This document shows, in pieces, positions 26,950-35,736 of a stretch of 43,689 nucleotides of DNA. The notes beneath the pieces are model-generated. The model saw only the letters and a list, made by a program, of their open reading frames with translations. It was not told the origin of the DNA and searched no databases. This DNA is from Sulfurovaceae bacterium. GTDB lineage: Bacteria; Campylobacterota; Campylobacteria; Campylobacterales; Sulfurovaceae. Numbering within the stretch: position 1 is the first letter of the stretch; each line of letters begins with the position of its first letter. Made by a program: the position numbers and the translations under genes. The DNA is taken from positions 1-43,689 of the forward strand of contig JADGDQ010000001.1 in the NCBI GenBank assembly GCA_016744805.1, read 5' to 3'.

Positions 26950-27252
26950 ATGAGAACAGAGTTTATAGAAGCAATACACGAAAAAAAGATTATTGAAGTT
27001 GAGTTTTATTCAAAAAAAGATGATACAAATAGAACTAGAAAATGTATACCATTTGATTATGCACCCAATAAAAGAGATAAGAATCCTATAGATAAATATC
27101 AGTTATTTGATTTAGATGGTCGTCATAATTTAGCATTAGAAGAAAGTAAAATATTTAGCTTAATAAAATTAGATGAAGAGTTTGAACCATCTGATTATAT
27201 ATCATGGGAAACAGATTGGTCTATAGCTAGAGATTGGGGTGAATATTCTTGA
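26950..27252 (+). CDS. WYL-like single-domain protein
   Basis: A 100-aa protein that looks like an isolated WYL domain (an SH3-like ligand or nucleic-acid sensor). EAIHEKKIIEVEFYSKKDD matches the usual first strands, TRKCIPFDYAP the R-x-x-x-P-x-x block, and KYQLFDLDGRHNLALEESKI the WYL/R-x-F-x-x-x-R-I region. There is no helix-turn-helix. An AGGA site precedes the ATG. Its stop overlaps the TTG start of the ATPase gene as TTGA, so the two are coupled and probably one functional unit. WYL proteins commonly regulate or sense in phage-defence loci; that role here is inferred. Confidence 0.62.
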   Translation: MRTEFIEAIHEKKIIEVEFYSKKDDTNRTRKCIPFDYAPNKRDKNPIDKYQLFDLDGRHNLALEESKIFSLIKLDEEFEPSDYISWETDWSIARDWGEYS

Positions 27253-29411
27253 ATAAGTTAAATGTACAGCTAAGAAATTGTTATGGTATTAATAATCTAA
27301 CACACGAATTTGATTTTTCAAAAGGTAGAGCAATAGCTATATATGCACCTAATGGAACAATGAAAACTTCTTTTGCTAAAACATTTTTAGATTTAAGTAG
27401 AGGAAAATTACCAAAAGATGGATTACATGCTAAAGAAGCTATTTGTATTGTAGATGCTGATGGAAATAATATTACTAAAGAAGAAATATTTGTTATTGAA
27501 TCTATGAATAGTAAATTTGAATCTACAAAACTTTTAACATTACTAGTTGATATAGACTCAATGACTGAATATAATAAACTAAATGAAGAGATTTTAAGTA
27601 AAAAGAAATCCTTAATTTCAAACTTAAATAGAGTATCAGGTATAAAAAGAGTTGATATTGAGGAAAGATTAGTTAATGATTTTCAAGATACTTCATTTTT
27701 TCATCTTTTAGAAAATATTGATTTTAATACTGATATAAAAGAACTTTCTCACATTAAATACAATGATATATATCATCCAAAAGTTGTTGATTTATTGAAT
27801 AGTGAAGAAATTATTGAAAATATTAACGAATATTCTACAAAATATAATGACTTGATTAAAGAGTCTTCTTATTTTCAAGAGGGTGGATTTAATCCACTTA
27901 AAGCAGAAAATATAATTAAATCTACTAAAAGTGAAAAGTTTTTTGAAGCAAACCATATAATTTTATTAAATGGTCATCAAGATAAAATTACAAATTCAGA
28001 AGATTTTTCTACTATTATATCTAATGAAAAAAATAAAATTTTGACAAATGATAAACTAAAAGAGATTGAAGCTAAAATTAGTCAAGGAGTAAAGGCTATA
28101 AAAGATTTTCAAGATATTTTAGAAAAATACCCAGCATTAATCCCTTATCTAACTAAAGAAAAATATGAAAGTTTAAAAATATTATTATGGAAAAGTTATC
28201 TTAGAGATAAAAAAGATGAAGTTATTGATTTATTGGAAGTATATGAAAAAAATAAAGAAAGAATTTCTGAAATTGAAGAAGAAGCAAATAATCAAAGTAC
28301 AAAATGGGAAGCTGTTGTAAAAGAGTTTGAAAATAGATTTTGTGTTCCTTATAAAATTTATATTGAAAATAAAAAGAGTATGGTATTAGGATATACTATT
28401 CCAGTAATGAAATTTAAATTTGAAGATGATACAAATCATGTTACTTTAGATAAAAACTCTTTACATCAAATTGATATTTTAAGTCAAGGTGAACTACGAG
28501 CTTTATATTTATTAAATATAATTTTTGAAGTTAAATCTCGTGAAAAAAACGAACAAAAAACACTTTTTATTTTAGATGATATTGTTGATTCTTTTGATTA
28601 TAAAAATAAATATGCAATAATTGAGTATATAAAAGAGATTACAGAGGTAGGGTATTTTTATCAAATTATCTTAACTCATAATTTTGATTTCTTTAGGACA
28701 GTACAAAGTAGAGTTATGCAAAGTAGTAAATGGCATAATTCATTTATGGTACAAAAAAATATTCATGAAATTAAACTTTTAGATGCAGGTAAAAATAAAA
28801 CTAGCAATCCTTTTGAAATATGGAAAAATAAATTTCATAAAAATGAAATAATTTTAATTGCTATTATTCCATTTATTAGAAACCTTGCAGAGTACATAGG
28901 TAATAAAGATATTGAAAAGAAATTAACTAAATTACTTCATATAAAAGATACTACAAAAAATATTAGTATCTCAGATTTAGAAGATATGATAAAACACATT
29001 TTACATACTACTACTACTTTTTCAATTACCCCTCTTGACAAAAAAGTTTATGATTTAATCTATGAAAAAGCTGATGAAATTAAAGAATCTTCTACTATAG
29101 AAGAAGTTGAATTAGAGAAAAAAATTGTTTTATCTATTGCTATTAGACTTAAGGCAGAAGAATATATGATATTAAAAATAAATAATCAAGAATTTGTTAG
29201 CAATCTTAAAAAATATCAAACATCTCAACTCCTTAAAAAAATTAAAAATGATGAGTTAATTACAGAGAAAAATATATTAAATACCTTAGAATTAGTAAAT
29301 TTGATTACTCCTGAAAATATTCATTTAAACTCTTTTATGTATGAACCAATTTTAGATATGTCTCATGAACATTTAAAAGACTTATATATACAAGTAAGTG
29401 ATTTAATTTAA
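27249..29411 (+). CDS. ABC/SMC-type ATPase (AAA_13-like), candidate defence protein
   Basis: A 720-aa protein. A variant P-loop, APNGTMKTS (33-41), replaces the normal GxNGxGKS with A and M. A long charged, coiled-coil-prone middle (about 80-380) follows. Then come the ABC signature LSQGEL (411-416), Walker B LFILDD (439-444) and an H-loop ILTHNFDFF (about 473-481). The C-terminal 230 residues are helical (FIRNLAEYIG, AIRLKAEEYMIL, TPENIHLNSFMYEPILDMS) with no motif that I can name. The layout resembles RloC/PrrC-type and other phage-resistance ATPases, but no anticodon-nuclease signature is visible. TTG start at 27249. More AT-rich than the flanking core genes. Confidence 0.75.
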   Translation: MNKLNVQLRNCYGINNLTHEFDFSKGRAIAIYAPNGTMKTSFAKTFLDLSRGKLPKDGLHAKEAICIVDADGNNITKEEIFVIESMNSKFESTKLLTLLVDIDSMTEYNKLNEEILSKKKSLISNLNRVSGIKRVDIEERLVNDFQDTSFFHLLENIDFNTDIKELSHIKYNDIYHPKVVDLLNSEEIIENINEYSTKYNDLIKESSYFQEGGFNPLKAENIIKSTKSEKFFEANHIILLNGHQDKITNSEDFSTIISNEKNKILTNDKLKEIEAKISQGVKAIKDFQDILEKYPALIPYLTKEKYESLKILLWKSYLRDKKDEVIDLLEVYEKNKERISEIEEEANNQSTKWEAVVKEFENRFCVPYKIYIENKKSMVLGYTIPVMKFKFEDDTNHVTLDKNSLHQIDILSQGELRALYLLNIIFEVKSREKNEQKTLFILDDIVDSFDYKNKYAIIEYIKEITEVGYFYQIILTHNFDFFRTVQSRVMQSSKWHNSFMVQKNIHEIKLLDAGKNKTSNPFEIWKNKFHKNEIILIAIIPFIRNLAEYIGNKDIEKKLTKLLHIKDTTKNISISDLEDMIKHILHTTTTFSITPLDKKVYDLIYEKADEIKESSTIEEVELEKKIVLSIAIRLKAEEYMILKINNQEFVSNLKKYQTSQLLKKIKNDELITEKNILNTLELVNLITPENIHLNSFMYEPILDMSHEHLKDLYIQVSDLI

Positions 29412-29453
29412 AAGATGAAATAGAAATAAAATATATTTATAGTGAGATTTTTA

Positions 29454-29646
29454 GCTCGTTCCCATCGATCCTGAGACTGTGAAAAAACTGTAGGGTGTCA
29501 ATTTATTGCACCTTAAAAACAATATTTCTATTATAAAAAGCTTGTTTTTTAGTAGTTTTACTCTATATAAGGTGCGATAAATCGGCACCCTACAAAAAAT
29601 ATAATAAATTCTTTCACAATCTCTCCTGCGTGGAAATGCATACGAG
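29454..29646. repeat. nested palindromic repeat element (REP/MITE-like)
   Basis: Inner 26-base arms at 29490-29515 and 29568-29593 (GTAGGGTG...CACC) are inverted copies with 3 differences. Each is itself a small palindrome. TGTGAAA (29478-29484) and TTTCACA (29612-29618) form a further pair. The outer ends, GCTCGTTCCC (29454-29463) and GGAAATGCATACGAG (29632-29646), are imperfect inverses. No transposase is inside. It fills the gap between the ATPase and antitoxin genes (29412-29693), which has no supported gene. Confidence 0.65.
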
Positions 29647-29693
29647 AGTTAAACTTGAAAGATACGCTAAAATATAAATAAAAGGAGCAAAAA

Positions 29694-30077
29694 ATGCAAC
29701 TAGCCATAGAGATACCAGATGAACTATTTTTGAGTATCAATGAGAGTAAACAAAACTTAGTAGAGTTAGCGAAACAGAAGTTGGCACTAGAGCTTTGTAA
29801 GAGTCATAAAATATCTATCTCGCAAGGGGCTAAATTTTTGGATATGGATATTTATACTTTTATGAAGCTTTTAAATCATAATCATATACCTGCTATTGAT
29901 GATTATGATATAGAGGCAGAATTAGAGTATCAAAAAAATTATAAAATTTCTAATAAAGAGATAGCTAAAGTAGTTGAAACCTCACAAAAAATAGAAGGCT
30001 ATGAGCCTGTTTCCAAAGAATTTGAAATAGAAGTTGAAGCATTTATGGCAAGGCATAATCTTGAAGTATCAGCTTAG
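29694..30077 (+). CDS. composite antitoxin: UPF0175 domain plus VbhA-type Fic-inhibitory helix
   Basis: A 127-aa protein. Residues 1-75 match UPF0175 antitoxins: IEIPDELFLSI, LAKQKLALELCKSHKISISQ, GAKFLDMDIYTFMKLLNH and a P near the turn. Residues 93-120 contain TSQKIEGYEPVSKEF, which fits the (S/T)xxxE(G/N) motif of Fic inhibitors (S97, E101, G102) and the family pattern EGxEPS-x-EF seen in VbhA. E101 should block the Fic ATP site. UPF0175 proteins usually pair with PIN toxins, so this arrangement is unusual. AAAAGGAGC precedes the ATG. The gene overlaps the Fic gene by 17 bases. Confidence 0.78.
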   Translation: MQLAIEIPDELFLSINESKQNLVELAKQKLALELCKSHKISISQGAKFLDMDIYTFMKLLNHNHIPAIDDYDIEAELEYQKNYKISNKEIAKVVETSQKIEGYEPVSKEFEIEVEAFMARHNLEVSA

Positions 30078-30666
30078 TAAAAGTTGGGTTTATATTGAGG
30101 GGACTGATATTCCACAAAATAAATTAGATATTACAGACTCTGCATTTATTCATACTGTGGAGAAAAATCTTTTAGATAAAGCCTATCATAAATTTTCGTC
30201 TGAGCTTAGCTCTGAGACTTTATTGAATGAAAAGTATTTTATTGATTTGCACAAAAAAACTTTTGAGTCACTTTATGAGTTTGCAGGAGTTTATAGAGAT
30301 GTCAATATGACAAAAGGAAATTCTCAATTTTGTTTAGCCCAACATCTACAGACACAATCAACACGAATATTTGATGAGTTAGAGTCTGAAAAATATCTAT
30401 CAAATGCCAGAGACAACAAGTCTCTTTTTTCCCAAAGATTAGCCTACTATCAAGGAGAACTCATCGCTTTGCACCCTTTCTATGAACTCAATGGACGGAT
30501 AACACGACTCTATTGTGATATGTTGGCATTACAAAATGGATATAGACCAATCAACTATGAAAATGCCATAAATGGGGAACAATATATTAAAGCATCTATA
30601 GAAGCCGTACAGTATGCTGATGTCTCCAAGCTTGAAAAGATAATTTTTGATGGTTTGAACAGATAA
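30061..30666 (+). CDS. Fic family AMP-transferase toxin
   Basis: A Fic-domain protein with the active-site loop HPFYELNGR (residues 138-146 from TTG 30061), close to HPFx(D/E)GN(G/K)R but with L for the first G. The catalytic H and the R are kept. A flap-like segment, VYRDVNMTKGNSQFC, and the early motif IPQNKLDITD are typical of VbhT/Doc-like Fic toxins that AMPylate targets such as gyrase. Two TTG starts are possible, 30034 and 30061. I prefer 30061, which has AAGG 7 bases upstream. It carries no inhibitory motif of its own; that lies in the antitoxin. Stop TAA 30664-30666. Confidence 0.82.
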   Translation: MKYQLSKSWVYIEGTDIPQNKLDITDSAFIHTVEKNLLDKAYHKFSSELSSETLLNEKYFIDLHKKTFESLYEFAGVYRDVNMTKGNSQFCLAQHLQTQSTRIFDELESEKYLSNARDNKSLFSQRLAYYQGELIALHPFYELNGRITRLYCDMLALQNGYRPINYENAINGEQYIKASIEAVQYADVSKLEKIIFDGLNR

Positions 30667-31305
30667 AATATAGCACAAGAATTTAATGAGAGTCAAAAGC
30701 AATTTGTTATTTATAGGCAAGATAGTAGATGTGGTAATTGTGGTGAGAATTTAGCAGAAGCTATGAAAATAGAATTACATCATATTTTAAATAAAAAAGA
30801 TGGTGGAGCAGGTATTGTAGAAAATGCTGTGATGCTTTGTGGAGAGTGTCATTTACATATACATAATTATGATACCAAGAAATCTATTTTGGTTTTTAGA
30901 AGTGAATTTAAATATGCGAACTGGGAGAAAAACTCTGAATATAGAGGACGAAAAAAAGGCAAAGAGGTAGAGTTTACAAAACAAACTTTGGATAAATTTG
31001 ATACACAAGGAGCAACAGTGAACAACAGAAGCTATGAGAGTCATCTCCAGATGGTAAGTCAACTCAAACAGTCGCTTACAACACTCCAAAACAAAATAGA
31101 GAGTCTCAAAGAGAGCTATAAAAGACAGATAGATGCGATGGAGAGTGCTACATTTATGGATAACTATATCACTCCATTACGAGGAAAATATAGTGAGTTT
31201 TCGCAGATTATAGATACAATACAGAGTATGATAGATGAACACAAATCACAGATAGCTCTACACGAAGAAGCATTAGAGCATCTCATATCAGATGCAAAGG
31301 GTTAA
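30667..31305 (+). pseudogene. HNH endonuclease domain with coiled-coil tail, no standard start codon
   Basis: The frame runs on directly, in phase, after the Fic stop. FNESQKQFVIYRQDSRCGNC begins an HNH domain with CxxC, then LHHIL, N and CGECHLHIHN (CxxC...H). The domain looks complete only if translation begins before the first Cys pair, yet there is no ATG, GTG or TTG there; the first ATG (30763) cuts the domain. A coiled-coil-like region follows (SHLQMVSQLKQSLTTLQNKI, HKSQIALHEEALEHL). It may be a toxin C-terminal piece whose front was lost, or an old readthrough extension of Fic. Followed 2 bases later by another helical small gene. Confidence 0.55.
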
Positions 31306-31307
31306 CA

Positions 31308-31592
31308 ATGGCTAGTTTAGAAGACCAATTAGGGTGGTGTATCACAACACAAGATTATCTAAACGATCTGAATGCAGAGTTGAAATATGTAGCACAGCAG
31401 TATCAAAGTAGCATAGATGAGCTGAAATCATTTGGCTATATGCAAGAGATGATACCACACCTTGAAAACCTATGTAGTGAATTTGAGACGACTATTGATG
31501 GGGTGGTGAAGTATGTGGAGAGTGAGCATATAGAGTATGTACATGGTAGGAGTCAGACGGTTTCAGAGGTACTTTCTCGTAATTTGGGGTAG
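31308..31592 (+). CDS. small helical-hairpin protein, 94 aa
   Basis: I do not recognise the family. The protein is two long helices (DYLNDLNAELKYVAQQYQSS and IPHLENLCSEFETTIDGVVK) joined at SFGYM, about the size and shape of WXG100-like or T7SS-accessory hairpins, though no WxG is present. It starts 2 bases after the HNH/coiled-coil frame and is probably its translational partner. It could be a chaperone-like or immunity piece of a degraded polymorphic-toxin locus; this is speculative. Confidence 0.5.
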   Translation: MASLEDQLGWCITTQDYLNDLNAELKYVAQQYQSSIDELKSFGYMQEMIPHLENLCSEFETTIDGVVKYVESEHIEYVHGRSQTVSEVLSRNLG

Positions 31593-31905
31593 AGAGGTCG
31601 GTTTGCAATGATGAAACTCTCTCTTGCATAGGAATGTATACGAGGATTAAATCTAAGAAACAAACAACAATAAAACCAATAATAAGCCTTTAACTTGCCA
31701 TTGTGATTATGCTATAATAGCCTCTTCAAAAAGATGGTATATACTACTATGACAAAGGCTATGGTGAAGATGATGAGATGCCTATTGTATGCTTAGATAG
31801 CTTTATCATTGTAAGTGAAATTTTTGAGTAAAAATAGTATCAAATGATATGAAAACTCTATGAGATACTTCTAAACAACGATATAATAACAAAAAAGGAG
31901 TTCCT
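31593..31905 (+). other. intergenic debris with repeat half-element
   Basis: CTCTCTTGCATAGGAATG (31619-31636) and ATACGAG (31638-31644) repeat the right end of the 29454-29646 element. At 31721-31831 an open frame without a start reads DGIYYYDKGYGEDDEMPIVC and ends IVSEIFE-stop, the C-terminus of some lost gene. A TATAAT is at 31713-31718. No intact gene is seen. Confidence 0.45.
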
Positions 31906-32178
31906 ATGTTAAAAGAGATTATGTATACAGGTATCGGTGCAGCAGCTCTACTCAAAGAGCGAGTGGAAGAGGAGGTAGCAAAACTAGAGGAGAGAGGCAA
32001 AATCAAAGCAGATGATGCCAAAACACTTTTGGAGTCTATAGAACAAAGAGGTAGAGAAGAGGATGAAAAGATGAAAATTGCTTTCAAAGAGTCCCTCAAA
32101 GAGGCTATCGCAGAACTTGGTATTGCAACCAAAGAGGATGTAGAAAAGCTTAGAGAGGATTTGACATCTCAACAGTAA
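31906..32178 (+). CDS. phasin-like small protein, 90 aa
   Basis: A 90-aa helical, highly charged protein with the style of phasin / polyhydroxyalkanoate granule-associated proteins: MLKEIMYTGIGAAALLKERV, then a coiled-coil EEEVAKLEERGKIKADDAKTL and GIATKEDVEKLREDL at the end. Related small proteins are often next to ABC1/UbiB kinases, as here. An AAAGGAG ribosome site precedes the ATG. Its 3' end lies within the open frame of the UbiB gene, which lacks a normal start in the expected place. Granule binding is not shown; family resemblance only. Confidence 0.65.
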   Translation: MLKEIMYTGIGAAALLKERVEEEVAKLEERGKIKADDAKTLLESIEQRGREEDEKMKIAFKESLKEAIAELGIATKEDVEKLREDLTSQQ

Positions 32179-32219
32179 GCTTATATAGTCCCCTTAGAGT
32201 CTATAGAGTCTTTGGGTTT

Positions 32220-33716
32220 TTGCTCTCACTCTATCTACTTATCAAAAAAAGAGAGAGCTTTTTGGGTATCAAACCCCTCTCTCCCAAAGCACTTAAAGAG
32301 ACAGTTATTAGTTTGGGTGCGAGCTTTATCAAACTCGCTCAAGTTTTGGCTACTCGTTCTGATTTTTTTTCTAAAGAGTATTTAGATGAGTTGACACAAC
32401 TTCACGACCAACTCCCTCCTATGAAAAAAGAGGAGTTTGACAGAGTCTACAATGAAGCCTTTGGAGATAAAAACCCCTTTGCTCTCTTTGATACTACACC
32501 TATCGCATCTGCATCCATAGGAGAAGTTCACAAAGCTACCCTTATAGATGGCACACAAGTAGCAGTCAAACTCAGACGCTATGGGATACAAAAACGAGTC
32601 CAAGCAGATATTCATATTATTAGTTTTTTTAATACCCTTTTTAAGCCTCTCTTTAGTACCTATACAAAAAACTCCATAGAGGCTGTTATCTCTGAGTTTG
32701 CACGGATGATTCAAGAGGAGGTCTCCTTTAGAGTAGAGCTACAAAATCTTATAGAGTTCTCTACAGCGTATGCCAAGAGTGGTATTAGGTTTCCAACCCC
32801 TTATCCATCTCTCTCTAGTGATGGTGCATTAGTGATGAGCTTTGAAGAGGGTTTTCGTTTTGATGATAGAGAAAATCTGCTTAAACATAATATAGACTTC
32901 AAACCACTTATAGCTAAACTTGTGAATTTTTATACCCAGCAGATGCTTATAGAGGGATATTTTCACGCAGACCCACACCCTGGAAATCTCTTGGTTTCTA
33001 CCGATGGGGAGCTTATACTGCTAGATTTTGGTATGGTCAAACGAGTACCAAACCATACACGCATAGCTATTATAGAGCTTATCAAAGCAGCCCATGAGCA
33101 AAACTACGAACTCTATATCTCTGCCAACAAACGCTTAGGAACCATAGCCTATGAAGCACCCACAGCAGAGCTTGCCACATTTACCTCCAAGATGTTTGCG
33201 ATATTTGCTGATGAAAACCTCAACAGTGACTCTATGCAAGAGTTAGCATTTGAAGTGATGGAGTCTACCAAAGATTTACCCTTTAAGCTCCCTAGTGATG
33301 CTATCTATATCCTTAGAGTAAGTGCTATCATCGAGGGGCTAGGGACAACTTATATAGAAAACTTCAATGGTATCAAAGATATCCTCCCACTTCTTCAAGA
33401 GAATATCCCCAAAGCCCTTGGTGCAAAAGATGGATTTACTGAGCTTATTAAAGAGGCTATCAAAAATACCCCTTTTTTGATACAAGATACCCAACAGGCT
33501 ATGCACAACATTGCACAAGGCGAAGTGAATATTACCGCATCAAAAGACCAAATAGAGTGGATTGCAAAAGAGATAAAAGAGTATATCAAGCCACTCACAC
33601 ATGGGTTTATTTTGGTACTTGGAGGCTTTTTTGTGCTTTTATATGATAAAGAACTCAAAGAGATAGCTCTACTTATTTTCTCTCTAGGGATTGCAAGATT
33701 ACTCTACAAAACTTAA
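32220..33716 (+). CDS. ubiB: UbiB/ABC1 (ADCK) family atypical kinase
   Basis: The 498-residue frame shows the ABC1 kinase marks: LGASFIKLAQVLATRSD (KxGQ-like block), ASASIGEVHKATL (A-rich nucleotide loop), VAVKLRR lysine, FHADPHPGNLL and LLDFGMVKRV. Two C-terminal hydrophobic helices anchor it to the inner membrane. The family supports ubiquinone/menaquinone synthesis or homeostasis. The first usual start codon is TTG 32220, but the conserved N-terminal pattern SLYSPLRVYRVFGFLLS is encoded upstream from about 32166. There AGAGGA precedes an ATC, so the real start may be that ATC, overlapping the phasin-like gene. Confidence 0.85.
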   Translation: MLSLYLLIKKRESFLGIKPLSPKALKETVISLGASFIKLAQVLATRSDFFSKEYLDELTQLHDQLPPMKKEEFDRVYNEAFGDKNPFALFDTTPIASASIGEVHKATLIDGTQVAVKLRRYGIQKRVQADIHIISFFNTLFKPLFSTYTKNSIEAVISEFARMIQEEVSFRVELQNLIEFSTAYAKSGIRFPTPYPSLSSDGALVMSFEEGFRFDDRENLLKHNIDFKPLIAKLVNFYTQQMLIEGYFHADPHPGNLLVSTDGELILLDFGMVKRVPNHTRIAIIELIKAAHEQNYELYISANKRLGTIAYEAPTAELATFTSKMFAIFADENLNSDSMQELAFEVMESTKDLPFKLPSDAIYILRVSAIIEGLGTTYIENFNGIKDILPLLQENIPKALGAKDGFTELIKEAIKNTPFLIQDTQQAMHNIAQGEVNITASKDQIEWIAKEIKEYIKPLTHGFILVLGGFFVLLYDKELKEIALLIFSLGIARLLYKT

Positions 33717-33792
33717 ATAAAACTAAAATTAAATAATATTTAAGCTTAAGTGGCTATACTTCCGAACTTTTAAACAAAAACAAGGAATCATC

Positions 33793-34218
33793 ATGAAATT
33801 GACATCTGTCATGAAACCTCATGAAGTACAAAGAGACTGGGTACTAATCGATGCTGAAGGTAAAACTTTTGGTCGTATTCTTACTGAAGTAGCTACACTT
33901 CTTAGAGGTAAACATAAGCCATCTTTTACTCCAAATGTAGATTGCGGAGACTTCGTAGTTATCATTAATGCTCAAAAAGCAGTATTTACTGGTGCAAAAC
34001 TAGAAGATAAAGAGTACTTTAGACATAGTGGATATTTTGGTAGTACAAAAAGCACAAAGCTTTCAGATATGCTAGAGAACAATACAGAAAAACTTTATAA
34101 GCAAGCAGTAAGAGGTATGTTACCAAAAACTACTCTTGGTCGTCACATGCTTAAAAAACTTAAAGTATATGCAGGATCTGAGCATCCACATACTGCACAA
34201 CTAAACAAAGGAAACTAA
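33793..34218 (+). CDS. rplM: 50S ribosomal protein L13
   Basis: The 141-aa L13 is an early assembly protein of the large subunit. [40 protein letters not shown] and [20 protein letters not shown] with [12 protein letters not shown] are all characteristic. An AAGGA site precedes the ATG, and a TATACT box lies in the gap after ubiB near 33756. It heads the usual rplM-rpsI pair, with one base between the genes. Confidence 0.98.
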   Translation: MKLTSVMKPHEVQRDWVLIDAEGKTFGRILTEVATLLRGKHKPSFTPNVDCGDFVVIINAQKAVFTGAKLEDKEYFRHSGYFGSTKSTKLSDMLENNTEKLYKQAVRGMLPKTTLGRHMLKKLKVYAGSEHPHTAQLNKGN

Positions 34219-34219
34219 T

Positions 34220-34609
34220 ATGGCTACTATTTATGCAACAGGCAAAAGAAAAGCTGCTATCGCCAAAGTTTGGTTGACACCAGGCAGTGGAGAGATGACA
34301 ATTAATGGTAAAACTCTTGATCAATGGTTAGGTGGTCATGAGGCTATCAAAATGAGAGTAAGACTTCCATTAGAGGCTACTAAGCAATTAGAGTCTATGA
34401 ATGTTAGAGCTACTACTCTTGGTGGTGGTTATTCTGCTCAAGCAGATGCACTCAAGCATGGTATCACTAAAGCTCTTGTAGAGTATGAAGAGTCTTTTAG
34501 ATTGATTCTTAAGCCTATGGGTCTTCTTACTCGTGACTCAAGAGTTGTTGAAAGAAAGAAACCAGGTAAGAAAAAAGCAAGAAAGTCTCCGCAGTTCTCA
34601 AAAAGATAG
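34220..34609 (+). CDS. rpsI: 30S ribosomal protein S9
   Basis: The 129-aa S9 is a small-subunit protein whose C-terminal tail reaches the P-site t[63 protein letters not shown] and the terminal SPQFSKR are typical, including the invariant final Lys-Arg. It starts one base after the rplM stop. A small stem-loop follows at 34632-34648. Confidence 0.98.
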   Translation: MATIYATGKRKAAIAKVWLTPGSGEMTINGKTLDQWLGGHEAIKMRVRLPLEATKQLESMNVRATTLGGGYSAQADALKHGITKALVEYEESFRLILKPMGLLTRDSRVVERKKPGKKKARKSPQFSKR

Positions 34610-34631
34610 CAGATACCTTCTCCAAACTCCT

Positions 34632-34648
34632 CAAGAGGCTCTCTCTTG
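34632..34648 (+). terminator. weak hairpin after rpsI
   Basis: CAAGAG (34632-34637) and CTCTTG (34643-34648) form a perfect 6-bp stem around GCTCT, followed by TGGTTTTATC. The T-run is short. The rest of 34610-34780 holds no gene. Confidence 0.35.
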
Positions 34649-34780
34649 TGGTTTTATCCTCATCCATATCTATTATTGATACATCTCCAAACAAAAATTA
34701 CCTTCATTATTCAAGATAACACTTCTATATATCCCATTATGTTACACTATAGTAAACAAAATTATAAGGAGTAAGCTAAA

Positions 34781-35712
<932 letters not shown>

Positions 35713-35716
<4 letters not shown>

Positions 35717-35736
35717 ATCCTTTAATAAGGATTTAC
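35713..35736. terminator. bidirectional hairpin between ppk2 and the PDF-like gene
   Basis: GTAAATCCTT (35713-35722) and AAGGATTTAC (35727-35736) form a perfect 10-bp stem with a TAAT loop. It covers both stop codons. T-runs are weak on both sides. Confidence 0.5.

Noticed and set aside
26808..26996. Open frame of 62 codons overlapping the WYL gene start
   Set aside because: No ribosome site, crosses the REP-like palindrome, and the WYL frame has a better start; treated as debris.
27249..29411. Calling the ATPase RloC or PrrC
   Set aside because: No zinc-hook CxxC in the coiled coil and no anticodon-nuclease residues that I can identify; only the ABC-type ATPase layout is shared.
31308..31592. 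Calling the 94-aa protein a WXG100 / ESAT-6 substrate
   Set aside because: The WxG turn is absent and no type VII secretion genes are in view; only the helical-hairpin shape is similar.
31806..32132. 108-codon minus frame over the phasin-like gene
   Set aside because: Serine/leucine-rich mirror of a charged helical protein; no start signals.
34610..34780. Possible small gene between rpsI and ppk2
   Set aside because: Only short frames without ribosome sites; the region is explained by a weak hairpin and the ppk2 promoter.
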